From: Prochilodus magdalenae
Lineage: Eukaryota; Chordata; Actinopteri; Characiformes; Prochilodontidae
Assembly: GCA_024036415.1 (NCBI GenBank)
Contig: JAMWET010002891.1
Location: forward strand, 495,034 to 559,033
DNA length: 64,000 nt
Reading direction: 5' to 3'
The translations under genes were made by a program, and so were the position numbers. Below the pieces are notes generated by a model. That model was given only the letters and a program-made list of their open reading frames with translations, did not search any database and had not been told where the DNA came from. Shown piece after piece: positions 1 to 11,372 of the stretch. How positions within the stretch are numbered: position 1 is the first letter of the stretch; every line of letters starts with the position of its first letter.

Positions 1-462
1 GTACAGCAGGTGAATGTTGTACTGAGGGGACTTTTATTCAACTATGTTTTATAACGCTCAGGACTTTTATTCAAGCACCTCGTGAACTCCCACGTGCATT
101 TTCTTGTGCCCGCCCCCCGCGGTCTGTGATTGGTGGAGTTAGGTTTCCATCCAACGTTTTAGGTCTGCTGAGAAAAACATAAACGGCCGGGAGGCAAAGG
201 CGGTGTGAGCAAGAGTAGAGAAGTTAGCCATCAGACCAGAGATCTGGTTCCCAGTTTATACGCATAAAGGAAGTCTTCGTCTACCCTGGACGTTTGACTA
301 TGGGTGTGACATCCCATCTTAACCAGTCTCTGAGGGGGAGAAACTGTTTACGACAGAAAGAGAAGTAGTTGGTTGAGAAGAGATTCTCCTGTGCCGTTTC
401 CTGTCAGTGAGTGCACCTCCTCGTGCTAACGCCGACCGGTCTCAGCACCGAAGCTCAGAAAG
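1..462 (+). promoter_or_regulatory. gpr155: gpr155 promoter and 5' non-coding exon
   Basis: Upstream region of gpr155. A GC-rich stretch around 108-122 (cccgccccccgcgg, Sp/KLF-type GC box) is followed at about 129-135 by an inverted CCAAT box (gattggtgg). No TATA box is obvious, which fits a housekeeping promoter. A probable 5' UTR exon ends at 462, at the donor AG|GTAAGA. The matching acceptor is at 807-808 (cttttcag), and the next exon (809-1301) carries the start codon at 869. A 14-bp direct repeat (ggacttttattcaa) lies at 28-41 and 61-74. The transcription start itself cannot be read from sequence. Confidence 0.55.
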
Positions 463-868
463 GTAAGAGGTTTGAAGACTGTGTTCAGGTCTGTGTAAAT
501 GTGGCGGTTTTGATGAAAACAGAACATGATAAAGAGAGTTTAGCACCGAGAACTACACTGTGTTCATGTGGCGTATACGGCACATTGACAGATACGTGTT
601 CAACTGTGACCTCCGGCAGAACTTGGGGACCTTCAAATCGAGCTTAGCTCGGCTGGTTTTAAGAGAACTCTGAAGACAGTGAAGGTGTACGTGCTACCGA
701 AGTGTCACAGAAACCACTAACTATCCACTTAAAGTTACAAAAGACTCTAGTCTATACTTTCTTTTATTTATCAGTACAAATTGCCTCTATTTTAGTTGTT
801 CTTTTCAGGCTGCCTGAACTCCTCTGAGGAACCTCAGTCATCTCTGAAGACTACAGACCTACAAGAGG

Positions 869-3800
869 ATGGAAGATTTTGCAATTGGCACCTCCATGTC
901 CCAACATGCACCACCAGGAGCTAACCCCTCATCTGCCCCGCATCCTGCCATGTCCATCGATAAACTTTTCCCAGCTCTTCTTGAGTGTTTTGGAATCATA
1001 CTGTGTGGATATGCAGCTGGCCGTGCCAATATCATCACATCCACACAATCTAAAGGCTTGGGGAACTTTGTGTCGAGGTTTGCTCTTCCAGCACTTCTTT
1101 TTAAGAACATGGTGCTGCTGGACTTTGGAAATGTAATCTGGTCGTTTCTTTGGAGCATTCTGGTGGCCAAAGTGGCAGTGTTCTTCATAGTGTGTGTATT
1201 GACATTGCTGGTGACCAGCAAGGAAACCAGATTCTCCAAAGCAGGCCTTTTCTCCATATTTGCCACACAAAGTAATGATTTCGCTCTGGGATACCCTATA
1301 GGTAAGTAATAATGTTTTCTGTACAGAGTAATCAGATAAGCAGATTTTTTTTTGTTTTACCAAAAAAAAAAAAAAAAAACATACATACATACATACATAC
1401 ATACACACATTTATGGACAGTGGTCTAACTGCCCTTTGTCCAGATGTGGACAAACACTCTTCTACTCTGCTGGCCGCTGGCTGTGTTGACTCAGGTGGCA
1501 GTGCTTGCACCATGCCTGTCCTGTACAAAGCTACTTAATCGATTTGGCAGCTTTTTGTTTGGTCCATGACCAAGAATAGGTTTGACTGGTCTGAATATAG
1601 TGGGTGACCACCTACATGTTATGAATGCTATTTTTTATTTTCAAGTTATATTTTAGGGTTTGCTCAGAGACATTACATGAATATAATAGAAGAAGCATGT
1701 TTTTAACAATCAGATGCTTTGTGCTGATCATGTGACTAAACTGCTTTCTCTTCTCTTTAGCTGGGGTTTTAAAAAGATGTCTTTTGTCTTCCCCAGTTGA
1801 AGCTCTATACAGAAACACCCATCCAGAATACCTGCAATACATCTACTTGGTGGCTCCAGTCTCCCTCATGGTGCTAAATCCCATTGGTTTTGCATTCTGT
1901 GAGGTCCAGAAGCGACAGGGTGAGCATGTGCAGCAAAAGAGTAAGCTGCATGTGGTCGGGGTGGTGCTCCTTCAGGTTCTCCGAAACCCCATCGTCTTTA
2001 TGGTGGTGGTTGGAATTGCGTCACACTTTCTGTTGGGCCAGAAGATCCCACCCTTCATGGAAGAGTTTGTGGATGGTTTGGCCAACTCGTTTGGAGGAGC
2101 TGCTCTGTTTTATCTGGGTCTGACCATGGTGGGTCAACTGAGAAAGCTGACAAGGTCCACTGTGGTGGCTCTGATTCTGCTCATCACTGCAAAACTGTGA
2201 GTTGCCTTAATGGTGAACAGGTGAAGTATTTAGGTATAGTGGCAGTTAATGGTCATTCATTTTATTTTATTTTTTGTTATAGGATGACAAATGTTTATGT
2301 GCAATGCTCTACTGGTTTGGTGCATTTGTAAGATTGAGCAACTTTGCACAGCTACATTTTCTTTTTGAGCGGCTGTGTGTCTGCTGAAGGACTGAACCAC
2401 AAGTAAATTTCGCTCTTATATATGTGCCTTGTTGTTGTGCAATAATAGTTTCCTATAATTTATGCTGTATCATATGGGTTAAGATGTTCAGTTTTCTGTT
2501 TCCTCTTTTACTTTAAAGTATTGGCATAATTTGTCCATCAGCATTTGCCCTAGATACACTGCATTGTTTTGTAGCACAGTTACCGATTATAATCTCAATC
2601 CTTAGGTCAGTCTGTTCTCATGGATTATTTCTCTCTCTGTACTGATTACTTACATTTGCAAGTAGTGTTTTGACACTGTAAGCCTGAGTTTTGGTTGTTG
2701 ACAGTCATATCTGGCTCTGTCTGGTTCCCTCATGCTTAAGAATTCTCAAGGGTACAAAGCAAGTTTGGGCCTGTAAGAGGAAACATATTTCTGTCCATGA
2801 TCTGTAATTTGCTATGATCTGTAGCACTTAAAGCATTCCTGTTGTATCATCGTATTTCCTAGGGTACCTTGGGGATTATTTTACAGATTTACTGATTGTG
2901 TTGTAGAAATGAAGGACTGTCCCAAAGCTCATGATGACCATGCTTTTACAAAATTTCTACATGATTAAGAGTCTTAGATACAAACAAAATAAAATGATTT
3001 ATTTGAAATTCTCTGCAGAATTGTTGTATATGTGTTACCTGATGATGAGGGAAATATTGTTTATGGTACTTTTAAAAAAAGATTTTGACTGAAAAATACC
3101 CAAAACTTTTTTTTTTTTATATTGACCAAAGTTTTACTGTTATCAGCATAAAAATAGATATACCGACATGTGCAAATTCACTTTTGGGTTTGCATGGTGA
3201 ATCAAATTGCTATTTATAAATTAAATCTTGACCCCTGGTTCTGAAGAGTTTGTCTAGAACAGAGCATTTAACCCCAAACATTCCTTCCGTTTAAATGTCA
3301 GCAACCAAATTACACAAAATGCTTTTGCTTTCTGGACAAAGTGTGTCTGTGTTTTCCCTCAGGTTGGTGATGCCTCTGATTTGTAGAGGTATGGTTGAGG
3401 TTTTGGACAGTGGAAACATCAGCTCTTTAAACCATAGCAGTCTGTCTAACTATGCTTTTCTGTATGGAGTCTTTCCCACTGCGCCCAGTGTGGCTATATA
3501 TGCTGCTCACTACAACATGGAGCTACAGGTGGTAAGTGCTTGCGATGGAGTATTTTTGCAAATTCTATAAAAGAGTGTGTGATATCACGAAGATGTCAGG
3601 ATGCCTGAAAGCATTTTCATGATGTGTTTCACTGTTTAGTGATTTGCTAAGAAACGTTAAATGACACTCCCATGTCATTTTTTTTTGGGGGGGGGGATTG
3701 TATCCCAAGTAAATAATGCAATGTACACACAAAGTCCCAAACAATTGGTAAAAATAAATAGGTGAAATAGGAATTGCATATTGAATTGAACTTATTCATT

Positions 3801-6800
3801 GGAAGTAAATGAATAAGTAAATGTTGTATGGCCACCTCTGACTGTATCTCCATTCTCTAGGTGACCTCAGGTATGGTCATCAGCACCTTTCTCTCTGCTC
3901 CCATCATGTATGTCTCTGCATGGCTGCTGACAATACCCTGGATGGATCCCAAACCGTTGGCATCTGCACTACAGAATATTAGCTTTAACATCAGCATTGT
4001 CAGCCTATTTGCACTGGTAAGCAGACGTTTATGCGCGCAAATCTGACAGTTCCTCTTCTTTTTTTGCCTTTCATACTTTTGCTTTCTTTGTTCTTTGCTC
4101 ATTTCTTTGTAGGTTTGTATTGTTTTTTGTTTTTCCTTTCATTGTTCCTTGTTTTACAAGCTTGTTGCAACACTGTTTGCTTATGTCGTAAAAGGCATTC
4201 TATGAGCTAGTCTAATTTTGGCTCCTCTAACTCAACCTAATTATTATGGGATTACACTAGATCCGTGTTACAATGATAACTGGGGCAGAAACAACAAAAC
4301 AGTTTCATATTTCAACCATGTCATGCTGGAGTTGCATTTGAGTAATTTCCAAGTAGATGTCTATTACTAACTAATACTAATTAGGAAGAAGCTTGAGTTA
4401 AACATCAAACCTCTAGCCAAAATATAAGAAATCTACCCTGTGATGCAGCGCTGATGAGCGCTTCTAATATGAAACGTCTGCTCAACCACAGTAGGTCTAC
4501 ACTTCCTTCCCCTTTCTGGTACTTGTCTGTTCTGTAGCAACCAAGAAACAGAAACATGTTAATTGTAAAAATATAAAAATGTAAGCAGGTCTAAAAGGGT
4601 GTATATTGAGCCATACTGACTAATCACACTAATCACCTTAGTGTTCAGCTATGTTTGCCCACTGCCAGGCCTTCTGTATTACTGGGGAACTTGTGAAAAC
4701 AAGTGAAACTGAAATATGGAAAGGAGAACCTGAAATACCTGTAACCCTTCCAGTCTATTTCTGCAGCTACATTTATTTAATTATTTATTTATATTTTTCA
4801 GTAGCCTGATTTCTCCTTTCTTCTGTAGATGGCCAACTGTATGTGCCTTTGTTACAGGTGTGGTGTGTGGCTGTCAATATAATGAGTAAGAAATTCCGCA
4901 GGCTCCCTCATATGTTTGCAGTTAATCTGTTTGTGGCACAGGTGAGGCAACGGAATGCAGACCTGTCTGTACATATAATGTCATCATATCGGAGCTTATT
5001 TCTTTTGTTTTCTGTGTTCTCATGCTCCACTTTTCCTGTTCACCCCCCATTTGTAGTTAGGGGTATGTATAGGTATGATTGCTTGGAACTTCGTAGTGGT
5101 TAAAGATAACTTCATTGGTCAGGTGTTGACCTTTACTCTACTCTATGGCTCACTCTACAGTACCTACATATGGCCAGGTAAGACTCAATCTGGCATACAG
5201 ATTAATTCAAATAGATAAATGTGAAGTTGTTTTTTGATACAACTTATTCCTCGTTCTGTAACTACAGTTTTTTAATTGTTAGAATTTCTGATGTCTTTTA
5301 ATAGGTTTGATAGCCTTGTCTCTCTTCCTGTTGAAGAGGGATGAGGAACTGAAGGTGCAGCCTGGTGTTATAATGATTGTTGGCTGGGGGTGAGTGCTGC
5401 CATTTTAACTTTAGGGCTGCCACAGACTACACCAAATGACTAATTACCTTATTTTCATTTTTTCTGATGTCATTCTCTGTAGAATGTGGTTTTAATGTAT
5501 GTACAGCATTTCATCACCCTTGGTGACAACATTGTATTGTATTACTAAAAAGGTAACATAACAGTCAAGAATATTCTTGACCAATGTCAAGAGGTCATAC
5601 TGATTGTGTGGATACTACCATAGCAGGCGGTTAGTGGCAGTGGATAGAAGGCACACACCATCTTTTAGATAGCATTGCAATCCGAAATGTTATCTTAATT
5701 TAAAGGGCCGCTGGTGTGAGAAAATAAGAAAATGGGGAGTTTTGATATAACAATGTTTTTCATGTTTCTCTGTTGTTTACGTATCCAAGTGGGATATTGT
5801 CTATCTCTTCCATTTACAGAGTGCCAGTGGTGGCAATAAGCATCCTCCTCATGGTGGGAGAGAAAATGAAGGACACCATAGACTCTGCCTTCTTTTTTGG
5901 CACATCACAGGTAGAGAAAGACTATAAAACACTTAACATTTAATCCTGGAAAATGCTGTGAAATGGAAAAACATGGCCACAAGCAGACCTGTGTTGGTTA
6001 CGAATAACTTTCTTTTAAAAATTTATAAGCTTTTACTTAACTTGTTTTCATATTAGCCTGTTTTTTGCCCAACAGACATTAAAAAAAAAACTCTGGGCTA
6101 AAATGGCATTGTGTCTACTGGCATTGTAGTTAAGCTGATTTAATATTTCTTTTTTTAACTGGCACTCATTTAAAGCATGTAGGCACAACTAGGAATTGAA
6201 ACATGCTATATGTAATGTGAAGCTTGTACCTAAAAAGCGCATTCTCATGCATAGAGAAACCAAAATTTGAACTTAATTTGTAATTTGTATTTCTCTGTCT
6301 CCTTCTGTCATAATGTAGATAGTTTGCACATCAATAGTGCTGTGTGTAGGTATAGTTGTAGCAGGTGTCTCTCTCATGCTGCTCAGCAGAGGCACCCAGG
6401 AATATCAGACCCTTGAACAGGATGCACCTAGTTGCGCTGCAGAAGACCTGGCAACAGACAATGGTGTACAGGCCCGTTGCACTAATGAGCAGCCATCTAT
6501 AGAGGATGGCATCAGGCCAGGTATGGCAATATTGCTGATTTTAAATGCTATTCCTGCTAATGTAGTCAGAAATTAGTCTCTACCACAACATCTGTTACTC
6601 AGCAGATGAGTAAGCATAGCCAACAGTGCTTGGTGTAGCTGGCTTTGAGCAGTGTTTTGACATGTTTTGCGTGGTGTAATTGTGGTGTCAACTGGGATGT
6701 AATGGTTGCATCAGCAGACAGCAAAATAATCTTCAAAAAACTCCACCATTTGTTCCCAAAATGTCTGCAAGATTAAAACAGTTAATATTTTAACAGCATA

Positions 6801-9800
6801 ATTTGGAATGGTTTGGTGAGAAATGCTTTAATTTAAAGAAACTTACCTCTAACATGTAGGAATTTACAATGGTAGTGACAAGAATCAGACAACGGAGGGT
6901 TCTAATGCCTCTAAAAGCTTCCTTGAAGAAAGTTATTACAGGGCATTGTTTTACATGACATGTTCTAAGGCAAAATCTTTAGGGTGATCATTATTTCTCC
7001 ATCATCAACACTACAGAAAGAAACTCGAGACACGTGTAGGTTCACCAGTAGTACACATACATATCAGTGTGTTCAAGAGATCGTCCATAAGAAAAGGTAG
7101 GCATGCTATACGCTCCTGTGTACCTGTGAGCACTCTTGCACAATTAGACAAATATGAATCATTTCAGATAACAAAAGCGTTTTTGGTAACATGAAGTCCA
7201 TAATAATTAATATGCTTTAACATGGTGTTGGCAACTGCTATGTACACATACATATCAGCTCTTATAATGACTCAGGTCTGTAATAACGCAATGCAGATCT
7301 TTTTTTTTTTCTGATTGCTTGTAGACATGTTGTACCACATGTGTCAGGATCCATTATAATGCCTTTATTACAAACAATAACCTGTATGTAATTATGAGGC
7401 ACATTTTTTAACAGTTCTAAAAACATAAAATATTATTGAGTGTTTCAAAGAAAGTGACTGATATTTTGTTACTTGCGTCTGACTGTGCTATTCTTGTGTC
7501 TGTGTGCATTATAACGTATATCAGTTATCATATTTTATAATGAAGTATCAGTCACTTACTTACACTTAAGATTTTAAAGAACATTTCAGATTAATTGTGA
7601 GACTTTTTGCAAGTATGCTCATGCACATACTTTGTAATGGCTTACTAATGTGGGCTTAATAGAAAACGTTGGCGTATTTATTATATTATTTTTTATGTAT
7701 AATTAAGGCATTGTCTTTGTTCTGTCTTTCTTTCCTTAGCAGCCCACTTATTCCCTCTTTGTGAAATATGAATATGAAATATGAACATTAATTTGAATTC
7801 TGAATGGGTGCTACTGTGGTGCAGTGGATAGCACTGTCTGCTCACAGCCCTCACGGTGTCTGCATAGGTTTCCTCTGGGTGCTCCAGTTTCCTTCCATAA
7901 GCCCAAACCATGTAGACAGGCTAGTTGGAAAGGTGGCCTGTCCAGGATGTTTCCTACCTTCTGCCTGGTGAGCGCTGAGCCACCACGACCCATGACGATT
8001 GGAAAGTGGCTTAAATGATTTATGAATGAATTCTGAATTTGATGTATTTTGCACAAGGTTTGTGCAAACATTATGCAAGAAACTCGAGACACATGTAGGT
8101 TCACCAGTAGTGTTTTTAAAAGTAAATTAAATGGCTATTTTTGTGTCACTAGTGTTTCTCAAACCTGGTCTTGGTGGCCCATTGTCTTGTACAATGTAAT
8201 GACTTTGCTAACTAAACACACCTACTTAATCTCAATAATGGGCAGTTAATGAGATGATTAGTTGGTTAGGTGTGTTGGGATCAGGACAAACCCTAAAAAG
8301 TGCAGGGCAGTGGACCTCCAGGACCAGGGTTAAGAAACAGTACCATTGCCACCACTGTGAAGAGTCTCTACAATGAACAGAACCACCAAATTGTGCATAC
8401 ATTTGGAAAAATAAATGCCCTTTAAAAACTGTCATGCAGTTAGCCAAAACCTAAGCATATAATGCTGCATTAGGCAGGATTTTGAAACCATCTATCTTCT
8501 GTGAGAGAACTTTAAAAGGCATTAAGCTATCCTATTACCACTACTGTGAGAAATCCTGACTCTAGGATGACTGTATTTACATCTTAGCCATTTAATTATA
8601 AAGACAGTTTGAAAAACTGATGGAATAAGATGGAAGAATAATCTTGTTGCAGATTTTATTGGGAACATTTAAAGTAAAAAAAATATCACGTTGTAAATAT
8701 GTCTGTAGATCAGTGTGGGAGCTGCTGCGATTCTTCTAATTGTTTGCTGGTGGAAGAAGAACAGAAGTGGCAGAGTACAGACAGACAGATGGCCAGGCAT
8801 GTGTTGCTTTGCCTGTTACTCACCGTCAGTCTCCTTGCTGTAAGTTTAAACTTGCTGATGGTTTTTCCTCCATTTGATTTGTAGTGTATTCTCAGTGTAA
8901 ATAACTTTACTTTAAACATGAGGCCAGAAGAGAATCCGTTTGCATTTTTAGCGGTCATGAAACTGCTATGTCAATAGGACTACTTAAACCTAGAACATAT
9001 CAAGACTTTTTTAGACCTGCCATCTCTTGGGTAAGGTGGTGTAAGGTGTTCTGTTCTGCATTTATAACCAATCTCCTCTTCACTAAGCACTTTTACATTT
9101 TCTTTAGTTCTTTTGACATTGCTGCTGTCCTGGTCTGCCTTTATCACTGGGTGGAGATAGTCTTATCTCAAGAACATGCAACTTGTTCATGGTCTTTTCA
9201 CCCACATTGTGTGTTTGTTCTAGAATTTGTCCAGCTGCCTCTGGTGGCTCCTCAGTACCGTTCCAGGTAGACTGTACTTGGAACTGCAGTTCTTCTGTGC
9301 TGTTGTCAACTTTGGACAGGTGAGGACTGACATGTCATCTCCTGTCTTGTGTTCACAGTTCAGTTATGCATTGAGTTAAAACTGTATCTGTTCCTTTCTC
9401 ACCTACAGGGTTTCCTTTCTTTTGGAATCTTTGGCCTTGACAAACATTTAATCATTTTACCATTTAAAAAGAGGCAAGTTTATTTACTTTGCTGTGAACC
9501 TTGTTATTTATTTATTTATTATTTATTTTATTAATTGAGTTTCTTTTAGAATATAATTTGTGGTGGCTTTATGTAAATTTAGGTTAGCCAATCTGAGGAA
9601 GGCTTATGGCCAGGAGACAGCAAAAGCAGCAGATGTGCCTGATGAGATCAGACTGACCTGCAGTCAGTTTGTTAAGTATCATAAGGAACAGTGTGTTCAA
9701 GAGATCGTCCATAAGAAAAGGTAGGCATGCTCTACGCTCCTGTGTACCTGTGAGCACTCTTGCACAATTAGACAAATATGAATCATTTCAGATAACAAAA

Positions 9801-10643
9801 GCGTTTTTGGTAACATGAAGTCCATAATAATTAATATGCTTTAACATGGTGTTGGCAACTGCTATGTACACATACATATCAGCTCTTATAATGACTCAGG
9901 TCTGTAATAACGCAGTGCAGATCTTTTTTTTTTTTTCTGATTGCTTGTAGGCATGTTGTACCACATGTGTCAGGATCCATTATAATGCCTTTATTACAAA
10001 CTAAAAAATAACCTGTATGTAATTATGAGGCACATGTTACTTTTTGACAGTTCTAAAAAGATAAAATGTTATTGAGTGTTTCAAACAAAGTGACTGATAT
10101 TTTGTTACTTGCGTCTGACTGTGCTATTCTTGTGTCTGTGTGCATTATAACGTATATCAGTTATTATATTTTATATTAAACTTAAGAATTTAAAGAACAT
10201 TTCAGATTAATTGTGAGACTTTTTATTTGAGTTTGCAAGTATGCTCATGCACATACTTCGTAATGGCTTACTAATGTGGGCTTAATAGAAAACGTTGGCG
10301 TATTTATTATATTATTTTTTATGTATAATTAAGGCATTGTCTTTGTTCTGTTTTTTTCCCTTAGCAGCCCACTTATTCCCTCTGTGTGGAAAGTTTCTGG
10401 TTTAAGTGGCTGATCTTTGCTGTTCTGTTCAGGTGTGGAAAGCGGAGTGTAATAGAGACGTTTCTGGGTAGTGAAATGGTGCAGTGGCTGCAGACTGTTG
10501 GACTGGCCAGTGACCAGGGGGAGGCACTATTGTATGGCTCACGACTGCTGGAAGGTGGAGTCATCCACCACATCACCCATGACTATGGATTCTTGGATGA
10601 CACCCTGCATTATCGTTTCACAGAAAATACTGGTAATAACTAA
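869..10643 (+). CDS. gpr155: GPR155/LYCHOS lysosomal cholesterol sensor, 14 coding exons
   Basis: Exons: 869-1301, 1797-2196, 3363-3531, 3861-4016, 4858-4941, 5057-5177, 5305-5389, 5820-5910, 6319-6520, 8709-8839, 9224-9319, 9409-9473, 9583-9720, 10433-10643. All phases join and give 793 aa (human about 870). The family protein fuses a PIN/auxin-carrier-like transporter domain, a GPCR-like 7-TM domain and a C-terminal DEP domain. It is reported to sense lysosomal cholesterol and promote mTORC1 signalling. Visible here: the N-terminal transporter motif KLFPALLECFG (F34-P35 align with human F43-P44, implicated in cholesterol sensing), FATQSNDFALGYPI, the GPCR-like segment LSSCLWWLL...LQFFCAVVNFGQ, then FGIFGLDKHLIILPFKKR. 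The DEP domain spans roughly residues 700-790 (GSEMVQWLQTVGLASDQGEA, GGVIHHITHDYGF). Intron 12 appears to use a GC donor (AG|GCAAGT). Intron 9 contains a duplicated insertion. The tail after the DEP domain is shorter than in human. Confidence 0.95.
1362..1408. repeat. poly-A plus (ATAC)n microsatellite
   Basis: About 18 A residues followed by about seven ATAC units, within gpr155 intron 1. The poly-A next to a tetranucleotide array could mark the tail of an old retroposed element, but no element body is recognisable upstream. Confidence 0.85.
7018..7052 (+). repeat. 35-bp direct repeat, left copy, bounding intron 9 insertion
   Basis: The 35-nt sequence beginning aagaaactcgagacac and ending ttcaccagtagt recurs at 8077-8111 with one substitution (g/a). 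It brackets the duplicated material in gpr155 intron 9 and does not occur next to the source sequence at 11.4 kb. It therefore behaves like a target-site duplication made when the segment inserted. Confidence 0.85.
7065..7758 (+). repeat. Insertion block A: copy of gpr155 exon 13 end and intron 13
   Basis: Matches 9689-10383 at roughly 97% by eye, with a few substitutions and small indels. It begins with the last 32 nt of gpr155 exon 13 (cagtgtgttcaagagatcg...), keeps that exon's donor (AG|GTAGGC), and runs through intron 13 to just before the DEP exon. It then jumps to block B through about 25 nt of filler. It is not an exon: no acceptor or upstream exon-13 sequence accompanies the fragment, and the normal gene reads exon 9 to exon 10 across it in phase. 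Confidence 0.9.
7784..8079 (+). repeat. Insertion block B: copy of gpr155 3' UTR-side dispersed repeat
   Basis: Matches 11092-11372. Most of it (about 7800-8030) belongs to a widespread fish dispersed repeat, recognised by its core gtgtctgc.taggtttcct..gggtgctcc and its end gtggcttaaatgatttatgaatga. This copy keeps about 16 nt (tgcctggtgagcgctg) that the 11.2-kb copy has lost, so it is not simply a derivative of the present-day downstream sequence. Confidence 0.85.
8077..8111 (+). repeat. 35-bp direct repeat, right copy, bounding intron 9 insertion
   Basis: Second copy of the 35-nt repeat at 7018-7052 (acac[a]tgtagg here, acac[g]tgtagg there). The unique intron 9 sequence resumes directly after it. 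Confidence 0.85.
9689..10383 (+). repeat. Resident counterpart of insertion block A
   Basis: The in-place copy, continuous with the full exon 13 (9583-9720) and the DEP exon (10433-10643), so it is taken as the original. Its T-run at about 9924 is a few bases longer than in the 7.3-kb copy, and it carries extra bases near 10003 (actaaaaaat) and near 10226. Confidence 0.85.
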
Positions 10644-10786
10644 AGCTGGGTCAGCATCATGCCTGGAAAAGGCTAGCGTTTTTCAGTTTCAGCTTCAAGG
10701 CAGTGCCCAGTGCACTGGAAGTAACTGCCAATATTTTTATTATGGCTTGACAGTAGATTACACTGGGCTTACACTCACCCTTTGGA

Positions 10787-10792
10787 AATAAA
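10787..10792 (+). terminator. gpr155: Candidate gpr155 poly(A) signal
   Basis: Canonical AATAAA 144 bp after the gpr155 stop codon, in the sequence tttggaaataaaggtt. A second AATAAA-containing site lies near 11536 (gacaataaataatc). Use of either is inferred. Confidence 0.45.
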
Positions 10793-11091
10793 GGTTCCTA
10801 AGCTCTTGGGTACACTATGGAAAAAGGGATGGTGAAATGAACACTTTGCTGCTTATAGGACTAAAGGGTGCTTTGCAGGTTACAACATGTTTAGAACCAT
10901 GTTTAGAGTTCTGAGCATTTTAAATACAAAGATTGTAGCTATATAAACTTAATACAGATGAGGATAATGGTCACTAAGATAAAAGCCATGTTACAATAAC
11001 GCAGTAAAAATCCAGCAGCAACAGATACTTCTTCCAATACAGGCATGGTATTTGTTTGCTGAATTAAAACGTATTGTGGGGGAAAAAAATT

Positions 11092-11372
11092 AACATTAAT
11101 TTGAATTCTGAATGGGTTCTACTGTGGTGCAGTGGATAGCACTGTCTGCTCACAGCCCTCACGGTGTCTGCATAGGTTTCTTCTGGGTGCTCCAGTTTCC
11201 TTCCATAAGCCCAAACCATGCAGCCAGGCTAGTTGGAAAGGTGGCCTGTCCAGGATGTTTCCTACCTTCAGCCACCATGACCCATGAGTATTGGAAAGTG
11301 GCTTAAATGATTTATGAATGAATTCTGAGTTTGATGTATTTTGCATACGGTTTGTGCAAACGTTACGGCAGA
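11092..11372 (+). repeat. Resident dispersed repeat, counterpart of block B
   Basis: Same family as 7784-8079, with a 16-18 nt internal deletion relative to that copy. It lies just downstream of gpr155, possibly within its 3' UTR. The family appears again in reverse orientation at 41,744-41,850. Confidence 0.8.
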
